Under the pieces are notes generated by a model that saw only the letters and a program-made list of their open reading frames with translations, did not search any database and had not been told where the DNA came from. DNA of 64,000 bases, taken from the NCBI GenBank assembly GCA_046294265.1, contig JBKBKC010000001.1, positions 443,325 to 507,324 of the forward strand. The letters run 5' to 3'. This DNA comes from JBKBKC01 sp046294265 (lineage in GTDB: Bacteria > Pseudomonadota > Alphaproteobacteria > Rhodobacterales > Rhodobacteraceae). Every line of letters begins with the position of its first letter. The stretch's first letter is position 1. A program made the position numbers and the translations under genes. Below are positions 47,314 to 55,834 of the stretch, piece after piece.

Positions 47314-48981
47314 CTATCCGGCCTGATACCGCCCCAGCCGCAGATCCTCGGCCACAGCCGCAGGGTCACGCTCTGCCACCGGGCCATAGCCGCCCCCCCC
47401 CGGCGTGCGCACCCGCACCCGGTCGCCGGGGCCCAGCGGGATGTCCTGCGCCTTGGACAGGTGTTCGGGCACGAACACCCGCCCGCCTTGCGTCACCTCC
47501 ACCCGGTTCACCGCCCCGTCCTGCCCGCCCTGCGCACCCGGCGGCCCCACCCGCCCGTGGTCCATGACGAAAGACGCCCGCGCCGTGCCGCGCAGGATCT
47601 CCACCTCATAATCCAGACCGAACCCGCCCCGGTGCCGCCCCGCCCCCGCCGAGCCTTCGTGCAGCGCGTAGCGGCGGTAGAGCACGGGATATTTCTGCTC
47701 CATGATCTCCACCGGCGGGGCCTTGGAGATGCCGATGGTAGAGCATCCGTTGCTCAGCCCGTCATGGTCGGCATTTCCGCCATAGCCGCCGCCCGAGATC
47801 TGGTACATCACATAGTCGCGCCCGGTTTCGGGGTCATGCCCGCCCAGCGCGAAGTTCCCGCTGGTGCCCGCGGGCGCGGCGGTCACGGCGGTGGGGATCG
47901 CCTGCACGAGGGCGGCAAAGACCGCCTCGGCGATCCGCTGGCTGACCTCGGCCGCGCAGCCCGAGACGGGGCGGGGATACTGCGCGTCCAGGAACGTGCC
48001 CTCGATCCCTGTCACCCGGATCGGCTCGAACGCGCCCGCCGACAGCGGCACGTCGGGAAAGATGTGGCGCACCGCCAGATAGACCGATGAGAGCGTGGTC
48101 GCCCGCACCGAATTCATCGGCCCCATGCAGGGCGGGGATGAGCCCGCGAAATCGCAGGTGATCCCGTCCGCCTCGCGCGTCAGGGTCAGCACGATGGTCA
48201 GGGGTTCGTTCACCACCCCGTCGCTGTCGAGAGAGGCCCGCGCCGCATAGCTGCCGGGCGGGATCGCCGCCAGCTCCGCCCGCATCTGGCGCGCGGCAAG
48301 ATCGCGCATCGCGGCGATGGCATCGGTCACGGTGGCATCGCCGTACCGGTCCAGCAGCGCCCCAAGCCGATCCGCGCCCACCAGCAGCGCCGCGCGCTGC
48401 GCTTCCACATCGCCGATGCGCTGGTCGGAGATGCGGATGTTCGAGCGGATGATCGCCCAGATCTCGGGGTCGATCTGTCCCCGCTTGAACAGCTTGACGG
48501 GCGGCAGGCGCAGCCCTTCCTGTTCGGCGCTGATGGCGGAGGCGGAGAACCCGCCCGGCACCATGCCGCCCGTATCGGGCCAGTGGCCGGTATTGGACAG
48601 CCAGCAATAGATGGCACCCCCCCGCCAGACCGGCATGGCAAAGCGCACGTCCATCAGGTGGGTGCCGCCAAGGTAGGGGTCGTTGACGATGTAGATGTCG
48701 CCAGGCTCGGGCGGCAGCGTCTCGCCGCTGGCAATGCGCGCGATCAGGTGGCGGGTGGAAAACTGCATGGTGCCGGTGAACACCGGCAGGCCCCGCGCGC
48801 CCTGCGCGATCAGCGATCCGTCCACCGCGTCATAGATCCCGTCCGAGCGGTCGTCCGCCTCGGCGATCACCGGGGAAAAGGCGGCGCGGGAAAAGGTCAG
48901 GTCCATCTCGTCGCAGACCTGTTGCAGGCCCGCCTGGATGACGGCCAGCGTCACGGGATCGATGGCGGGTGCGGTGGTCAT
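47314..48981 (-). CDS. Hydantoinase B/oxoprolinase family protein
   Basis: A 555-residue HyuB-type subunit of ATP-dependent hydantoinase, acetone carboxylase or 5-oxoprolinase-like enzymes. Landmarks: DLTFSRAAFSPVIAEADDRSDGIYDA at the N-terminus, FTGTMQFSTRHLI, GDIYIVNDPYLGGTHLMDVRF and the C-terminal RVRTPGGGGYGP. The HyuA partner is not next to it. Its ATG overlaps the tsaD stop (ATGA at 48978-48981), an unexpected coupling with a tRNA-modification gene. The substrate cannot be told. Confidence 0.93.
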   Translation of the reverse strand: MTTAPAIDPVTLAVIQAGLQQVCDEMDLTFSRAAFSPVIAEADDRSDGIYDAVDGSLIAQGARGLPVFTGTMQFSTRHLIARIASGETLPPEPGDIYIVNDPYLGGTHLMDVRFAMPVWRGGAIYCWLSNTGHWPDTGGMVPGGFSASAISAEQEGLRLPPVKLFKRGQIDPEIWAIIRSNIRISDQRIGDVEAQRAALLVGADRLGALLDRYGDATVTDAIAAMRDLAARQMRAELAAIPPGSYAARASLDSDGVVNEPLTIVLTLTREADGITCDFAGSSPPCMGPMNSVRATTLSSVYLAVRHIFPDVPLSAGAFEPIRVTGIEGTFLDAQYPRPVSGCAAEVSQRIAEAVFAALVQAIPTAVTAAPAGTSGNFALGGHDPETGRDYVMYQISGGGYGGNADHDGLSNGCSTIGISKAPPVEIMEQKYPVLYRRYALHEGSAGAGRHRGGFGLDYEVEILRGTARASFVMDHGRVGPPGAQGGQDGAVNRVEVTQGGRVFVPEHLSKAQDIPLGPGDRVRVRTPGGGGYGPVAERDPAAVAEDLRLGRYQAG

Positions 48982-50045
48982 GCCTTGGCCCCTTTCCTGC
49001 CGCTGCCCAGAAGGGGCGCGGAATGATCGTCCAGCGGCCAGCGGGGCCGGGCGGACAGTGTCATGTCATCCCGCCCGCCCGCGCGGAACCGCTCGATCCC
49101 CGCCCAGGCGATCATGGCCGCATTGTCGGTGCAAAGCGCCAGCGGGGGCGCGTGAAAGCTGACACCCGCGCGGTCGCAGGTCTCGCGCAGGGCGGCGCGC
49201 AGCATCGCATTGGCGGCCACCCCGCCCGCCACGGCGAAGGCGGGCACCTCGGCCACCTGCAGCGCGCGGCGCGTTTTCTCGGCCAGCACATCGGCCACCG
49301 CCGCCTGAAAGCCTGCACAAAGGTCGACGCGCACCTGACGCCGCAGCCCGCCCTGTGCGGCCACCTCGGCATCGCGCAGGCGCAGGACGGCGGTTTTCAG
49401 GCCCGAAAAGCTCAGATCGCAGCCGGGCCGGTCAAGGAGCGGCCGCGGCAGGCGGAACCGGGCGGGATCGCCGCTGCGCGCCTCGGACTCCACCGCCGGG
49501 CCGCCCGGTTGGGGCAGGCCCAGAACCTTTGCCACCTTGTCGAAGGCCTCGCCTGGCGCGTCGTCGATGGACCCGCCCAGCCGGGTAAAGTCCTGCGGCC
49601 CTGCAACCCGCAGGAACTGGCAATGCCCGCCCGAGACCAGCAGCATCAGATAGGGAAAGGCCAGCCCCTCGGTCAGCCGGGGGGTCAGCGCGTGGCCCGC
49701 AAGGTGGTTCACCCCCACCAGCGGCAGGCCGGTGGCCGCCGCGATGCCCTTGGCCAGCATCACGCCCGACAGCACCCCGCCGATCAGCCCCGGACCCGCC
49801 GTCACCGCCACCGCATCCAGATCGCCCAGCCTTGAGCTCGCTTGCGCCAGCGCCGCCTCCACGCAATGGTCGAGCCGTTCGACATGGGCGCGGGCCGCGA
49901 TTTCAGGCACCACGCCCCCAAAGGCCGCGTGCAGGCCGGTCTGGCCCTCGACCACCGACGACAGGATCGTGCCATCGCCGCGCACCACCGCGGCTGCCGT
50001 GTCGTCACAACTGGATTCGATGCCGAGGACGGTGAGTGCGGTCAT
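48978..50045 (-). CDS. tsaD: tRNA t6A threonylcarbamoyltransferase subunit TsaD
   Basis: Transfers the threonylcarbamoyl group to A37 of ANN-decoding tRNAs together with TsaB and TsaE. The 355-residue ASKHA-fold protein has LGIESSCDDTAAAVV, VAVTAGPGLIGGVLSG, the metal-binding VNHLAGHAL (His pair near residues 113 and 117), LLVSGGHCQ and VAGGVAANAMLR. The length is normal. It is divergent from hemD with 46 bases between; the hydantoinase B gene overlaps its stop. Confidence 0.98.
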   Translation of the reverse strand: MTALTVLGIESSCDDTAAAVVRGDGTILSSVVEGQTGLHAAFGGVVPEIAARAHVERLDHCVEAALAQASSRLGDLDAVAVTAGPGLIGGVLSGVMLAKGIAAATGLPLVGVNHLAGHALTPRLTEGLAFPYLMLLVSGGHCQFLRVAGPQDFTRLGGSIDDAPGEAFDKVAKVLGLPQPGGPAVESEARSGDPARFRLPRPLLDRPGCDLSFSGLKTAVLRLRDAEVAAQGGLRRQVRVDLCAGFQAAVADVLAEKTRRALQVAEVPAFAVAGGVAANAMLRAALRETCDRAGVSFHAPPLALCTDNAAMIAWAGIERFRAGGRDDMTLSARPRWPLDDHSAPLLGSGRKGAKA

Positions 50046-50091
50046 GGGCCCAGATTGTCACGGATGCCGCTGCGAGGTAACACCCAAAACC

Positions 50092-50793
50092 ATGCACGCT
50101 CAACCCCGCCCTCCCGTCCTGCTGACCCGGCCCGCCGCGCAGTCGGCGCGGTTTGCGTCGCAGATGCAGGCGCGGTTCGGGCCGCTGGAGGTGGTGATCA
50201 GCCCGCTGATGGCCCCGGTGTTCCTGCGGCCCGATCTGCCTGCCGGTCCGTTTGACGCGGTGATCTTCACCTCGGAAACCGGGGTGGCGGCGGCGCGGGC
50301 GGCGGGCTGGGCGCTGCCCGGGCTGGCGGTCTGCGTGGGCGACCGCACGGCGGCGGCGGCGACCGAGGCGGGCTTTGCCGCGCGGTCCGCCGGGGGGGAC
50401 GCAGAGGCGCTGGTGGCGATGCTGCGGGCGGGGTCGGGCGCGGGGCGGCTCTTGCACCTGCGGGCGGCCGAGGCGCGGGGGGATGTGGCGGCCCGGCTGA
50501 CGGCGGCGGGTTTTCCGACGGATGAGGCGGCGGTCTATGACCAGCGGCCTGCGCCTTTGTCGGAGGCGGCGCGGGCCCTGCTGGCGGGGGATCGCGCGGT
50601 GGTGGTGCCGCTGTTCTCGCCCCGGTCGGCCGCGCTGCTGGCCGTGGCGGCGCGGGGATGCCCGGCCCCGCTCTGGGTCGCGGCCTTCAGCCCGGCGGTG
50701 GCGGCGGGGATCGCGGCGGCCCGGATGGTGGTGGCGGCGCGGCCCGAGGCCATAGCGCTTCTGGAGGCACTGGAGATGTTCCTCGGTGGCTGA
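50092..50793 (+). CDS. hemD: Uroporphyrinogen-III synthase
   Basis: Cyclises hydroxymethylbilane to uroporphyrinogen III for heme and bacteriochlorophyll synthesis. The 233-residue, low-similarity family is recognised by PPVLLTRPAAQSARFA at the N-terminus, FDAVIFTSETGVAAA, CVGDRTAAAATEAGF and VYDQRPAPL, which together outline the two-domain fold. Context supports it: mic60 and hemY follow, as in many alphaproteobacteria. The ribosome-binding site is weak (GAGG far upstream of the ATG at 50092). Confidence 0.87.
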   Translation: MHAQPRPPVLLTRPAAQSARFASQMQARFGPLEVVISPLMAPVFLRPDLPAGPFDAVIFTSETGVAAARAAGWALPGLAVCVGDRTAAAATEAGFAARSAGGDAEALVAMLRAGSGAGRLLHLRAAEARGDVAARLTAAGFPTDEAAVYDQRPAPLSEAARALLAGDRAVVVPLFSPRSAALLAVAARGCPAPLWVAAFSPAVAAGIAAARMVVAARPEAIALLEALEMFLGG

Positions 50794-50805
50794 TGCCGCA
50801 GGCGG

Positions 50806-50831
50806 GGAACCGTGCTTGAGGGGCGGGCGTT
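50806..50831 (+). promoter_or_regulatory. EcfG-type promoter before mic60
   Basis: GGAAC (50806-50810), 17-base spacer, CGTT (50828-50831), 63 bases before the mic60 ATG and 12 bases after hemD. It matches the consensus exactly, far from the stress cluster. About one exact match is expected by chance in the whole window, so this single site needs support. Confidence 0.6.
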
Positions 50832-50894
50832 CAGTCGCTAGGATTCACGCGACCTTCGGACGAGTCTGGCCGGGGGATACGAGGGAGGCACGGC

Positions 50895-52394
50895 ATGGCG
50901 CAACCTAGAACCCCGAAATCGGGCAAGGCGCGGGATCCGGGCAAGGACCTGGACCCCGCCGGTGAAGAGGCCACGCAGGATCCGGGGCCTGCTGACGACA
51001 CCAGGTTCGAACCGCAGGCGATGGGTGACGACCCGTCGCAGGTGACCGGACCGGATACCGACACGGCACCGCCAGAACCCGCCGACCAAATGGCAGCGGA
51101 CAGCCCGATGGCCGCCGACGCCCCGGACACATCCAGCCCCGTGCCGCAGGCGGAGGGCCCCTCGCCCGTCGTGGCCCCCGCCGAGGAGACAGCGCCGCAC
51201 CCCGGCGTCTGGGTGAAGTCCGCGCCGCATGATGCGCCGCAGGCCCCCGAAGCCGAAACTCGCGAGGCGCCGCCTTTGCCACCACCTCCACCACCGGCGC
51301 CACGCCGCGCCTCGCCCATCCTGCCGGTGCTGGGCGGCATTGTTGCGGCCGCTATTGGCTTTGGTCTGGCGCAAGTGGTGCCGCAAGGCTGGCCGCTGGC
51401 CGGGATCGATGGGTTGCAGACGCGGGTCACCTCGCAAGAGGCAACCCTCGCCCGTCTGGGTGCCGAAATCGAGGCCACCCGCGCCGCCATCCCTGCCATC
51501 CCCGTGATGCCCGAACCGCAGGCCCCTGACCTGTCGGGGATCGAGGCGCGGCTGGAGGCGCTGGAGGCCGCCCTGCGGGACCTCGCGGCGCGTCCTGTGC
51601 CCGCTGATCCTGCCGTGGCCCTGACCGCGCTGGAGGCACGGATCGCCACGCTGGAATCCCTGCCCCCGGGCGCGGGCGAAGGTGCCGACCCCGAGGCGCT
51701 GTCGGGCCTTTTGCGCGATCTGGCGTCGCTGCGCGCCGAGGTTGAGGGGCAGCGCGCGGCCCAGGCGCAGGCGCAGGCCGACATCGCGGCCATGGCCGAG
51801 GCGGCCCGCCGTGCGATGGCCGAGGCCGAGGCCGAAGCGGCCCGAAACCGTGCGGCTGCGGAGGCCGAGGCCGCGCGGCTTGCCGCCGAGGCCGAGGTGG
51901 TGGCGCGGGCCACGCTGTTGCGCGCGGCGGCGGCGCGGGTTCTGGCGGCGGTGGACAGTGGCGCATCCTTTGCGCAGCCGCTGGACGAACTGGTCGCGGG
52001 CGGGATCGCTGCGCCAGAGGTGCTGGCGCGCGCCTCGGGCGGGTTGCCCACGGTGCTGTCGCTGCAGGCCGGCTTTGCCGATCCGGCGCGTGCGGCGCTC
52101 GAGGCCGCGCTGCGCGCCGAGATGGGCAGCGAGCCGCTGGACCGTCTGGGCAGTTTCCTGCGCAGCGCCACGGGTGCGCGGTCACTGACCCCGCGCGAGG
52201 GCAGCGACCCCGATGCCGTGCTGTCGCGGGCCGAGGGGTATCTGCGGGCGGGCGATCTGGCGGCCGCGCTGGCCGAACTGGAAGGTCTGCCCGAGGCGGG
52301 ACAGGCGGAAATGGCCGCGTGGATGGCCGCCGCCCGGCTGCGGCTGGAGGCGGCAGAGGCCGCAAGGGCGCTGATGGCGCAGGTGGAGGGTTAG
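50895..52394 (+). CDS. Mic60/mitofilin homologue
   Basis: A 499-residue protein of the COG4223/Mic60 type: an acidic Pro-rich N-terminus (1-145), one membrane segment (about 148-166, ILPVLGGIVAAAIGFGLAQVV), a long coiled coil in the periplasm (about 180-345) and a C-terminal mitofilin-like domain (about 370-499, with the lipid-binding helix region before it). In alphaproteobacteria Mic60 bends intracytoplasmic membranes and pairs genetically with hemY, as here. GAGGGAGG precedes the ATG. An EcfG-type promoter lies upstream. Confidence 0.88.
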   Translation: MAQPRTPKSGKARDPGKDLDPAGEEATQDPGPADDTRFEPQAMGDDPSQVTGPDTDTAPPEPADQMAADSPMAADAPDTSSPVPQAEGPSPVVAPAEETAPHPGVWVKSAPHDAPQAPEAETREAPPLPPPPPPAPRRASPILPVLGGIVAAAIGFGLAQVVPQGWPLAGIDGLQTRVTSQEATLARLGAEIEATRAAIPAIPVMPEPQAPDLSGIEARLEALEAALRDLAARPVPADPAVALTALEARIATLESLPPGAGEGADPEALSGLLRDLASLRAEVEGQRAAQAQAQADIAAMAEAARRAMAEAEAEAARNRAAAEAEAARLAAEAEVVARATLLRAAAARVLAAVDSGASFAQPLDELVAGGIAAPEVLARASGGLPTVLSLQAGFADPARAALEAALRAEMGSEPLDRLGSFLRSATGARSLTPREGSDPDAVLSRAEGYLRAGDLAAALAELEGLPEAGQAEMAAWMAAARLRLEAAEAARALMAQVEG

Positions 52395-52395
52395 C

Positions 52396-53850
52396 ATGCT
52401 GTGGCTCTTGCTCAAGGTTCTGTTGTTTGTTGCGGCCATTGCGGGGCTGACGCTGGGGGCGGGGCAGCTTTTGGACACCGGGGGTGCTGTCCGCATCGCG
52501 GCGGGGGGGTGGGAATTCACGCTGGGCCCGTTGCAGGCGGTGATCCTTGCGCTGATCCTGATCCTTGCGGTCTGGCTGGTGCTGCGCATCACCGGGCTGA
52601 TCGTGGCCGTGTTGCGGTTCCTGACCGGAGATGAAACCGCGCTGAGCCGCTATTTCGACCGCAACCGCGAGCGCAAGGGCTATCAGGCGCTGGCCGAGGG
52701 GATGATGGCGCTGGCCTCGGGCGAGCCGCGCGTGGCGCTGTCGCGCGCGAGCCGGGCCGAGCGCTATCTGGCGCGCCCCGAACTGACCACGCTGCTGACC
52801 GCGCAGGCCGCCGAACTGGCGGGCGACAAGGCGCGGGCCGAAAGCGCCTACAAGACCCTGTTGGCGAACGACAAGACGCGGTTCGTGGGCATCCGGGGGC
52901 TGTTGCGCCAGACACTGGCCGATGGCGATCTGCCGACCTCGCTGAAGCTGGCGGAAAAGGCCTTCGCGCTGAAGCCCCGCAACGAAGAGGTGCAGGACAT
53001 CCTGCTGAAGCTGCAGGCCGACCAGTCCGACTGGAAGGGCGCCCGCACCACGCTGGGGGCCAAGCTGAAATCCGGTGCACTGCCGCGCGACGTGTTCCGC
53101 AGGCGCGATGCCGTGCTGGCGCTGCAAGAGGCGAAGGTTGTCTTTGACGAGACGAGCAGCATCGAGGCGCGCGAGGCCGCCATCGAGGCGAACCGTCTGT
53201 CGCCCGACCTTATCCCGGGCGCCGCGATGGCCGCGCGCAGCCTGATCGCGCGGGGCGACCGCAAGGCCGCGTCGCGGGTGTTGAAAAAGGCATGGGAGGT
53301 GCAGCCGCACCCCGACCTGGCCGCCGCCTTTGCCGAGATCGAGCCCGAGGAAACGCCCGCCGCGCGGCTCAAGCGGTTCAAATTGCTGACGGCGCGCCAC
53401 CCCGACCATGACGAGACGCGGATGCTCTTGGCCGAGCTGAACCTGACGGCCGAGGATTTCCCCGAGGCGCGGCGTGCGTTGGCAGATGTGGTCACGCGCC
53501 ACCCCACGCAGCGGGCGCTGGCGATCATGGCGGCCATCGAGCGGGGCGAGGGGGCGGACGACGCTGTGGTGCGCGGCTGGCTGACGCGGGCGCTGACCGC
53601 CCCGCGCGGGCCGCAATGGTGCTGCGACAAATGCCAGGCGATCCACGCGCAATGGGGCCCGATCTGCGAAAATTGCGGCGGGTTTGACACGCTGAGCTGG
53701 CGCGAGCCGCCCGAGGGCACGGGGCCGAGTGCCACGGGCACCGAGTTGTTGCCTCTGATCGTCGGCAAGCCGGAGACCCCGGTGGTGGATGCGCCCGTGA
53801 CAGAGGGCGAGGTGATCGAGGGTGGATTGCCCGACAGGGAGCCAAGATAG
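52396..53850 (+). CDS. hemY: HemY-like TPR membrane protein
   Basis: A 484-residue protein with two N-terminal membrane helices (about 2-22 and 45-68), the HemY_N domain (FDRNRERKGYQALAEGMMALASG), and a helical TPR array (about 90-390). It ends with a zinc-ribbon-like CDKCQAIHAQWGPICENCGGFDTLSW. HemY_N proteins are not protoporphyrinogen oxidases; they are membrane scaffolds that in alphaproteobacteria co-occur with Mic60. It starts one base after the mic60 stop, so the two are one operon. Confidence 0.93.
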   Translation: MLWLLLKVLLFVAAIAGLTLGAGQLLDTGGAVRIAAGGWEFTLGPLQAVILALILILAVWLVLRITGLIVAVLRFLTGDETALSRYFDRNRERKGYQALAEGMMALASGEPRVALSRASRAERYLARPELTTLLTAQAAELAGDKARAESAYKTLLANDKTRFVGIRGLLRQTLADGDLPTSLKLAEKAFALKPRNEEVQDILLKLQADQSDWKGARTTLGAKLKSGALPRDVFRRRDAVLALQEAKVVFDETSSIEAREAAIEANRLSPDLIPGAAMAARSLIARGDRKAASRVLKKAWEVQPHPDLAAAFAEIEPEETPAARLKRFKLLTARHPDHDETRMLLAELNLTAEDFPEARRALADVVTRHPTQRALAIMAAIERGEGADDAVVRGWLTRALTAPRGPQWCCDKCQAIHAQWGPICENCGGFDTLSWREPPEGTGPSATGTELLPLIVGKPETPVVDAPVTEGEVIEGGLPDREPR

Positions 53851-53894
53851 GGCTACTTACCACACGGATCGGGTGTTAATGAACCGCGTGGGTG

Positions 53895-53945
53895 GCAGCT
53901 ATGGCTCAGCTGGCAGAGCACGTCATTCGTCATGCAGAGTCTGTG
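53895..53945 (+). pseudogene. tRNA-Thr(CGT)-like remnant
   Basis: A stretch of about 50 bases resembles the 5' two thirds of tRNA-Thr: GCTCAGCTGGCAGAGCAC matches the D-arm and CGTCATTCGTCATG the anticodon arm with CGT. The acceptor and T-arm are not recognisable, and the anticodon stem has mismatches. It lies just before a broken integrase gene, so it probably marks an old integration site. Confidence 0.5.
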
Positions 53946-54229
53946 GCAGCACTCATAGCGGTTACGTCCACAAGCCACTGAAAAACAAGGATCACCGTCA
54001 ACATTCGTTTGTGTTTGATCCGGGTTGGAACGTATCGTCGGCCTTGCAGAAGTTCACGCTTTGCAAGGAACCAGCCACGCCCCAGATTAAGTTCGCAGAC
54101 GCGGCGGTCGCGAAATTCGAGGCCGACACAGCGACGTTGTTCACCGATCCAACGGTCAAAGGATCGCAGCTCGGCGTCACGCCGGGCGGCACCAAGACGT
54201 GATATCCCAACAATTAGGATTCGACGGCG
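53946..54229. other. Decayed spacer of the island
   Basis: About 280 bases between the tRNA remnant and the integrase. An open frame reads through to 54202 on the plus strand (with FVFDPGWNV and a Thr/Lys-rich tail), but it has no start, no ribosome-binding site and crosses the tRNA remnant, so I do not call a gene. Confidence 0.4.
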
Positions 54230-54830
54230 CAGAAGGTCCGGCGCGTCAAACTCGGTCAGTGGGCGTCCAAGCGCACTCACACGCGCTGGGCGAAGGATCA
54301 GATCGGCAAGGCGGCTCTCGATGTTCAGGAGGGCAAGGCGCGCACGAAGGCCGAGAGGGCCGCAGACCAGGCAGCGCTTGGCATCCCGACATTCCGCGAG
54401 GCTCTTGACCAATATATCGCGCACAGGACGAGCGACCGGGCCTCTGGCAAGGCGCGCATGATCGACCAGACCGTGAACGACTACCGACTCGCCTTCGACA
54501 AGCATCTGGGGCGATGTTCTGGTTTCGGAACTGCCAGTCCCTGAGATCAACCAATACCTGAACGCGCTACAGCTCGAGCAGCCGCACGCGGCGCCCAGGG
54601 CTGGGTCGATTGCAGGCGCAGTGGATTGCAGGCGCAGTGGTTCGTTTCATCAATCGCCTCTGCGCCCTCTCCCTGCCGATCCCGGCACTCTTGGACAACC
54701 CCAAGATGAAGTCCCGTGTCCAGACGGGCAAACTCGACATGCAGGTTCCGTGGGCTGACCGCTGGGCAGAGATTGAGGCCATCGAAAACGAGCATATCCG
54801 GCTTGCGTGGATGATCCGCTGGCTGTCGGT
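54230..54830 (+). pseudogene. Broken tyrosine recombinase (phage-type integrase)
   Basis: Three reading frames join into the N-terminal part of an integrase: VRRVKLGQWASKRTHTRWA (arm-binding type), FREALDQYIAHR then DKHLG and VSELPVPEINQYLNALQ (core-binding domain), then VPWADRWAEIEAIENEHIR (start of the catalytic domain). Frame is lost near 54509-54513 and again at a 16-bp tandem duplication (54609-54640). The IS3 element cuts the gene off at 54831 before the catalytic RHRY residues, so no active enzyme is possible. Confidence 0.85.
54609..54640 (+). repeat. 16-bp tandem duplication in the integrase
   Basis: ATTGCAGGCGCAGTGG occurs at 54609-54624 and 54625-54640. Removing one copy restores the integrase frame, so it is a recent slippage-type inactivating duplication. 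Confidence 0.9.
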
Positions 54831-54870
54831 CTGAACCGCGCCGGGTTTGGCGGAGGCTGATTTCTTTCAG

Positions 54871-55053
54871 TTACGCGGCCATGGGTTCGGTTTCGGGCGC
54901 CGCATGGAAGCGGGCCTCGGCTTCGGCTGGCGGGACATTCCCGACTGTCTCGAGGAGACGGCGGTTTTTGAACCAGTCGACCCGTTCGAGCGTTGCGTGT
55001 TCCTCGGCCTCGAAGCTGCGCCAAGGGCCGCGACGGTGGATGACTTCGGCCTT
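54871..55053 (-). pseudogene. IS3 transposase orfB, C-terminal fragment
   Basis: Codes for KAEVIHRRGPWRSFEAEEH then WFKNRRLLETVGNVPPAEAE, the end of an IS3-type OrfB (integrase core). It reads in frame from the IS256 fragment at 55054, so a chimeric 88-codon frame exists from 55137 to 54871. The middle of orfB, about 90 codons with part of the DDE triad, is missing. Confidence 0.85.
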
Positions 55054-55200
55054 CATCAGCCCGGCGTCACCAAGCAGGTCCTCAGGCAGCTTGCAGCCCT
55101 TCAGCAACTCGTCCAGCAGTTCGTTCGAAATGGTCATCGTCCTTGCTCCTCTCAGGAAGCATGGACCAGATCACCCATACACAGAAGGTCGGACACTCTC
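55054..55200 (-). mobile_element. IS256-family left end with the first transposase codons
   Basis: Starts at 55200 with the terminal repeat GAGAGTGTCCGACC, then an upstream region with AGGAGCAAGGACG, and the transposase start MTISNELLDELLKGCKLPE... (about 28 codons to 55054), which is the IS256-family N-terminus. The rest of the element is gone; the sequence switches to IS3 orfB at LM/KAEV. It shows an IS256 insertion followed by deletion across its right side. Confidence 0.75.
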
Positions 55201-55246
55201 AATAGCTCGCCATGGTCCTCGGACCAATGGCGGACAATGGCTCGCC
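55201..55246. repeat. Palindromic micro-insertion 1 (46 bp)
   Basis: Lies between the consensus OrfB residues PAPNMPW and the IS256 end. It contains GCCATGGTCC (55209-55218) facing GGACCAATGGC (55221-55231). The orfB frame reads into it and stops. Confidence 0.6.
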
Positions 55247-55686
55247 CCACGGCATGTTGGGCGCAGGCACCCGGAACTGGCGGTTCACCTTGTCCAGGGG
55301 GCACGGCTGCTTCTTGTGCGGGATCGTCGTCTTGTGCGGCTTGCCGCGGATAATGCCTTGTATGCCCATGTCCTTCATCAACCTCGCGACTGTGCATCGC
55401 GCGACATCGAAGCCTTCACGGCCAGGCTGCCGCCAGACCTTCCTGACGCCATAGACACGCCAGTTCTCTTCGAAGACCCGAAGAATGTCCGAGCGCAACG
55501 CCTCATCGCGGCAAGCCCGGTCTGACAGCCGGGCCGGATCGGCCCGCTTGGCCAGATGTTCATGAAAGGTGGACGGGGCGATCGGCAGAACCGCGCAGAT
55601 CGGCCTTCGCCATCGGGCGCGAACCGATGGCGCCGCGATGGCTCAGCCCCGTGCGCATCCCGATGCGCGTCAGTGAAACTCACCAT
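55247..55686 (-). pseudogene. IS3 transposase orfB, N-terminal part
   Basis: ATG at 55686 (MVSFTDAHRDAHGAEP) starts OrfB. After a 38-bp palindromic insertion (55602-55639) that shifts frame, the sequence continues as ICAVLPIAPSTFHEHLAKRA, FEENWRVYGVRKVWRQ and ARLMKDMGIQGIIRGKP up to PAPNMPW at 55247. This is the HTH_21 and linker region of IS3 OrfB. The catalytic core that should follow is replaced by foreign sequence, so it is inactive. Confidence 0.85.
55602..55639. repeat. Palindromic micro-insertion 2 (38 bp)
   Basis: Splits OrfB between AEP and ICAVLPIAP. Its core is CGCCATCGG (55608-55616) and CCGATGGCG (55624-55632), a perfect inverted repeat. Removing the 38 bases restores the consensus frame. 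Confidence 0.75.
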
Positions 55687-55727
55687 CACTTCGACCGGCG
55701 GTCGAGCTCCGCCGCCGCAAAATATGC

Positions 55728-55771
55728 GTTCGCCAGTGGGCTTGGACCAATGGCGCCTTCACTGGCCCACC
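55728..55771. repeat. Palindromic micro-insertion 3 (about 38-44 bp)
   Basis: Splits OrfA between NEILRK and AYFAAAELDRR and shifts frame. Inverted GTGGGC (55736-55741) and GCCCAC (55765-55770) bracket ACCAATGGCGCC, a core shared in part with micro-insertion 1 (ACCAATGGCGG). Confidence 0.65.
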
Positions 55772-55789
55772 CTTGCGCAGGATCTCGTT

Positions 55790-55834
55790 CGTCGGGAAAA
55801 CCGTTCACTGGACGGTTTTCTGATCCTCCTCACC
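55790..55834. repeat. Palindromic micro-insertion 4 (about 42-45 bp)
   Basis: Splits OrfA between ELRQ and NEILRK, where one Ala is expected. GAAAACCGT (55796-55804) and ACGGTTTTC (55812-55820) form a perfect nine-base stem with a seven-base loop. It brings an in-frame stop codon. Confidence 0.75.

Noticed and set aside
53930..54550. A 206-codon minus-strand frame in the decayed island
   Set aside because: It is the shadow of the integrase remnant; the plus strand gives clear recombinase motifs while this one gives none.
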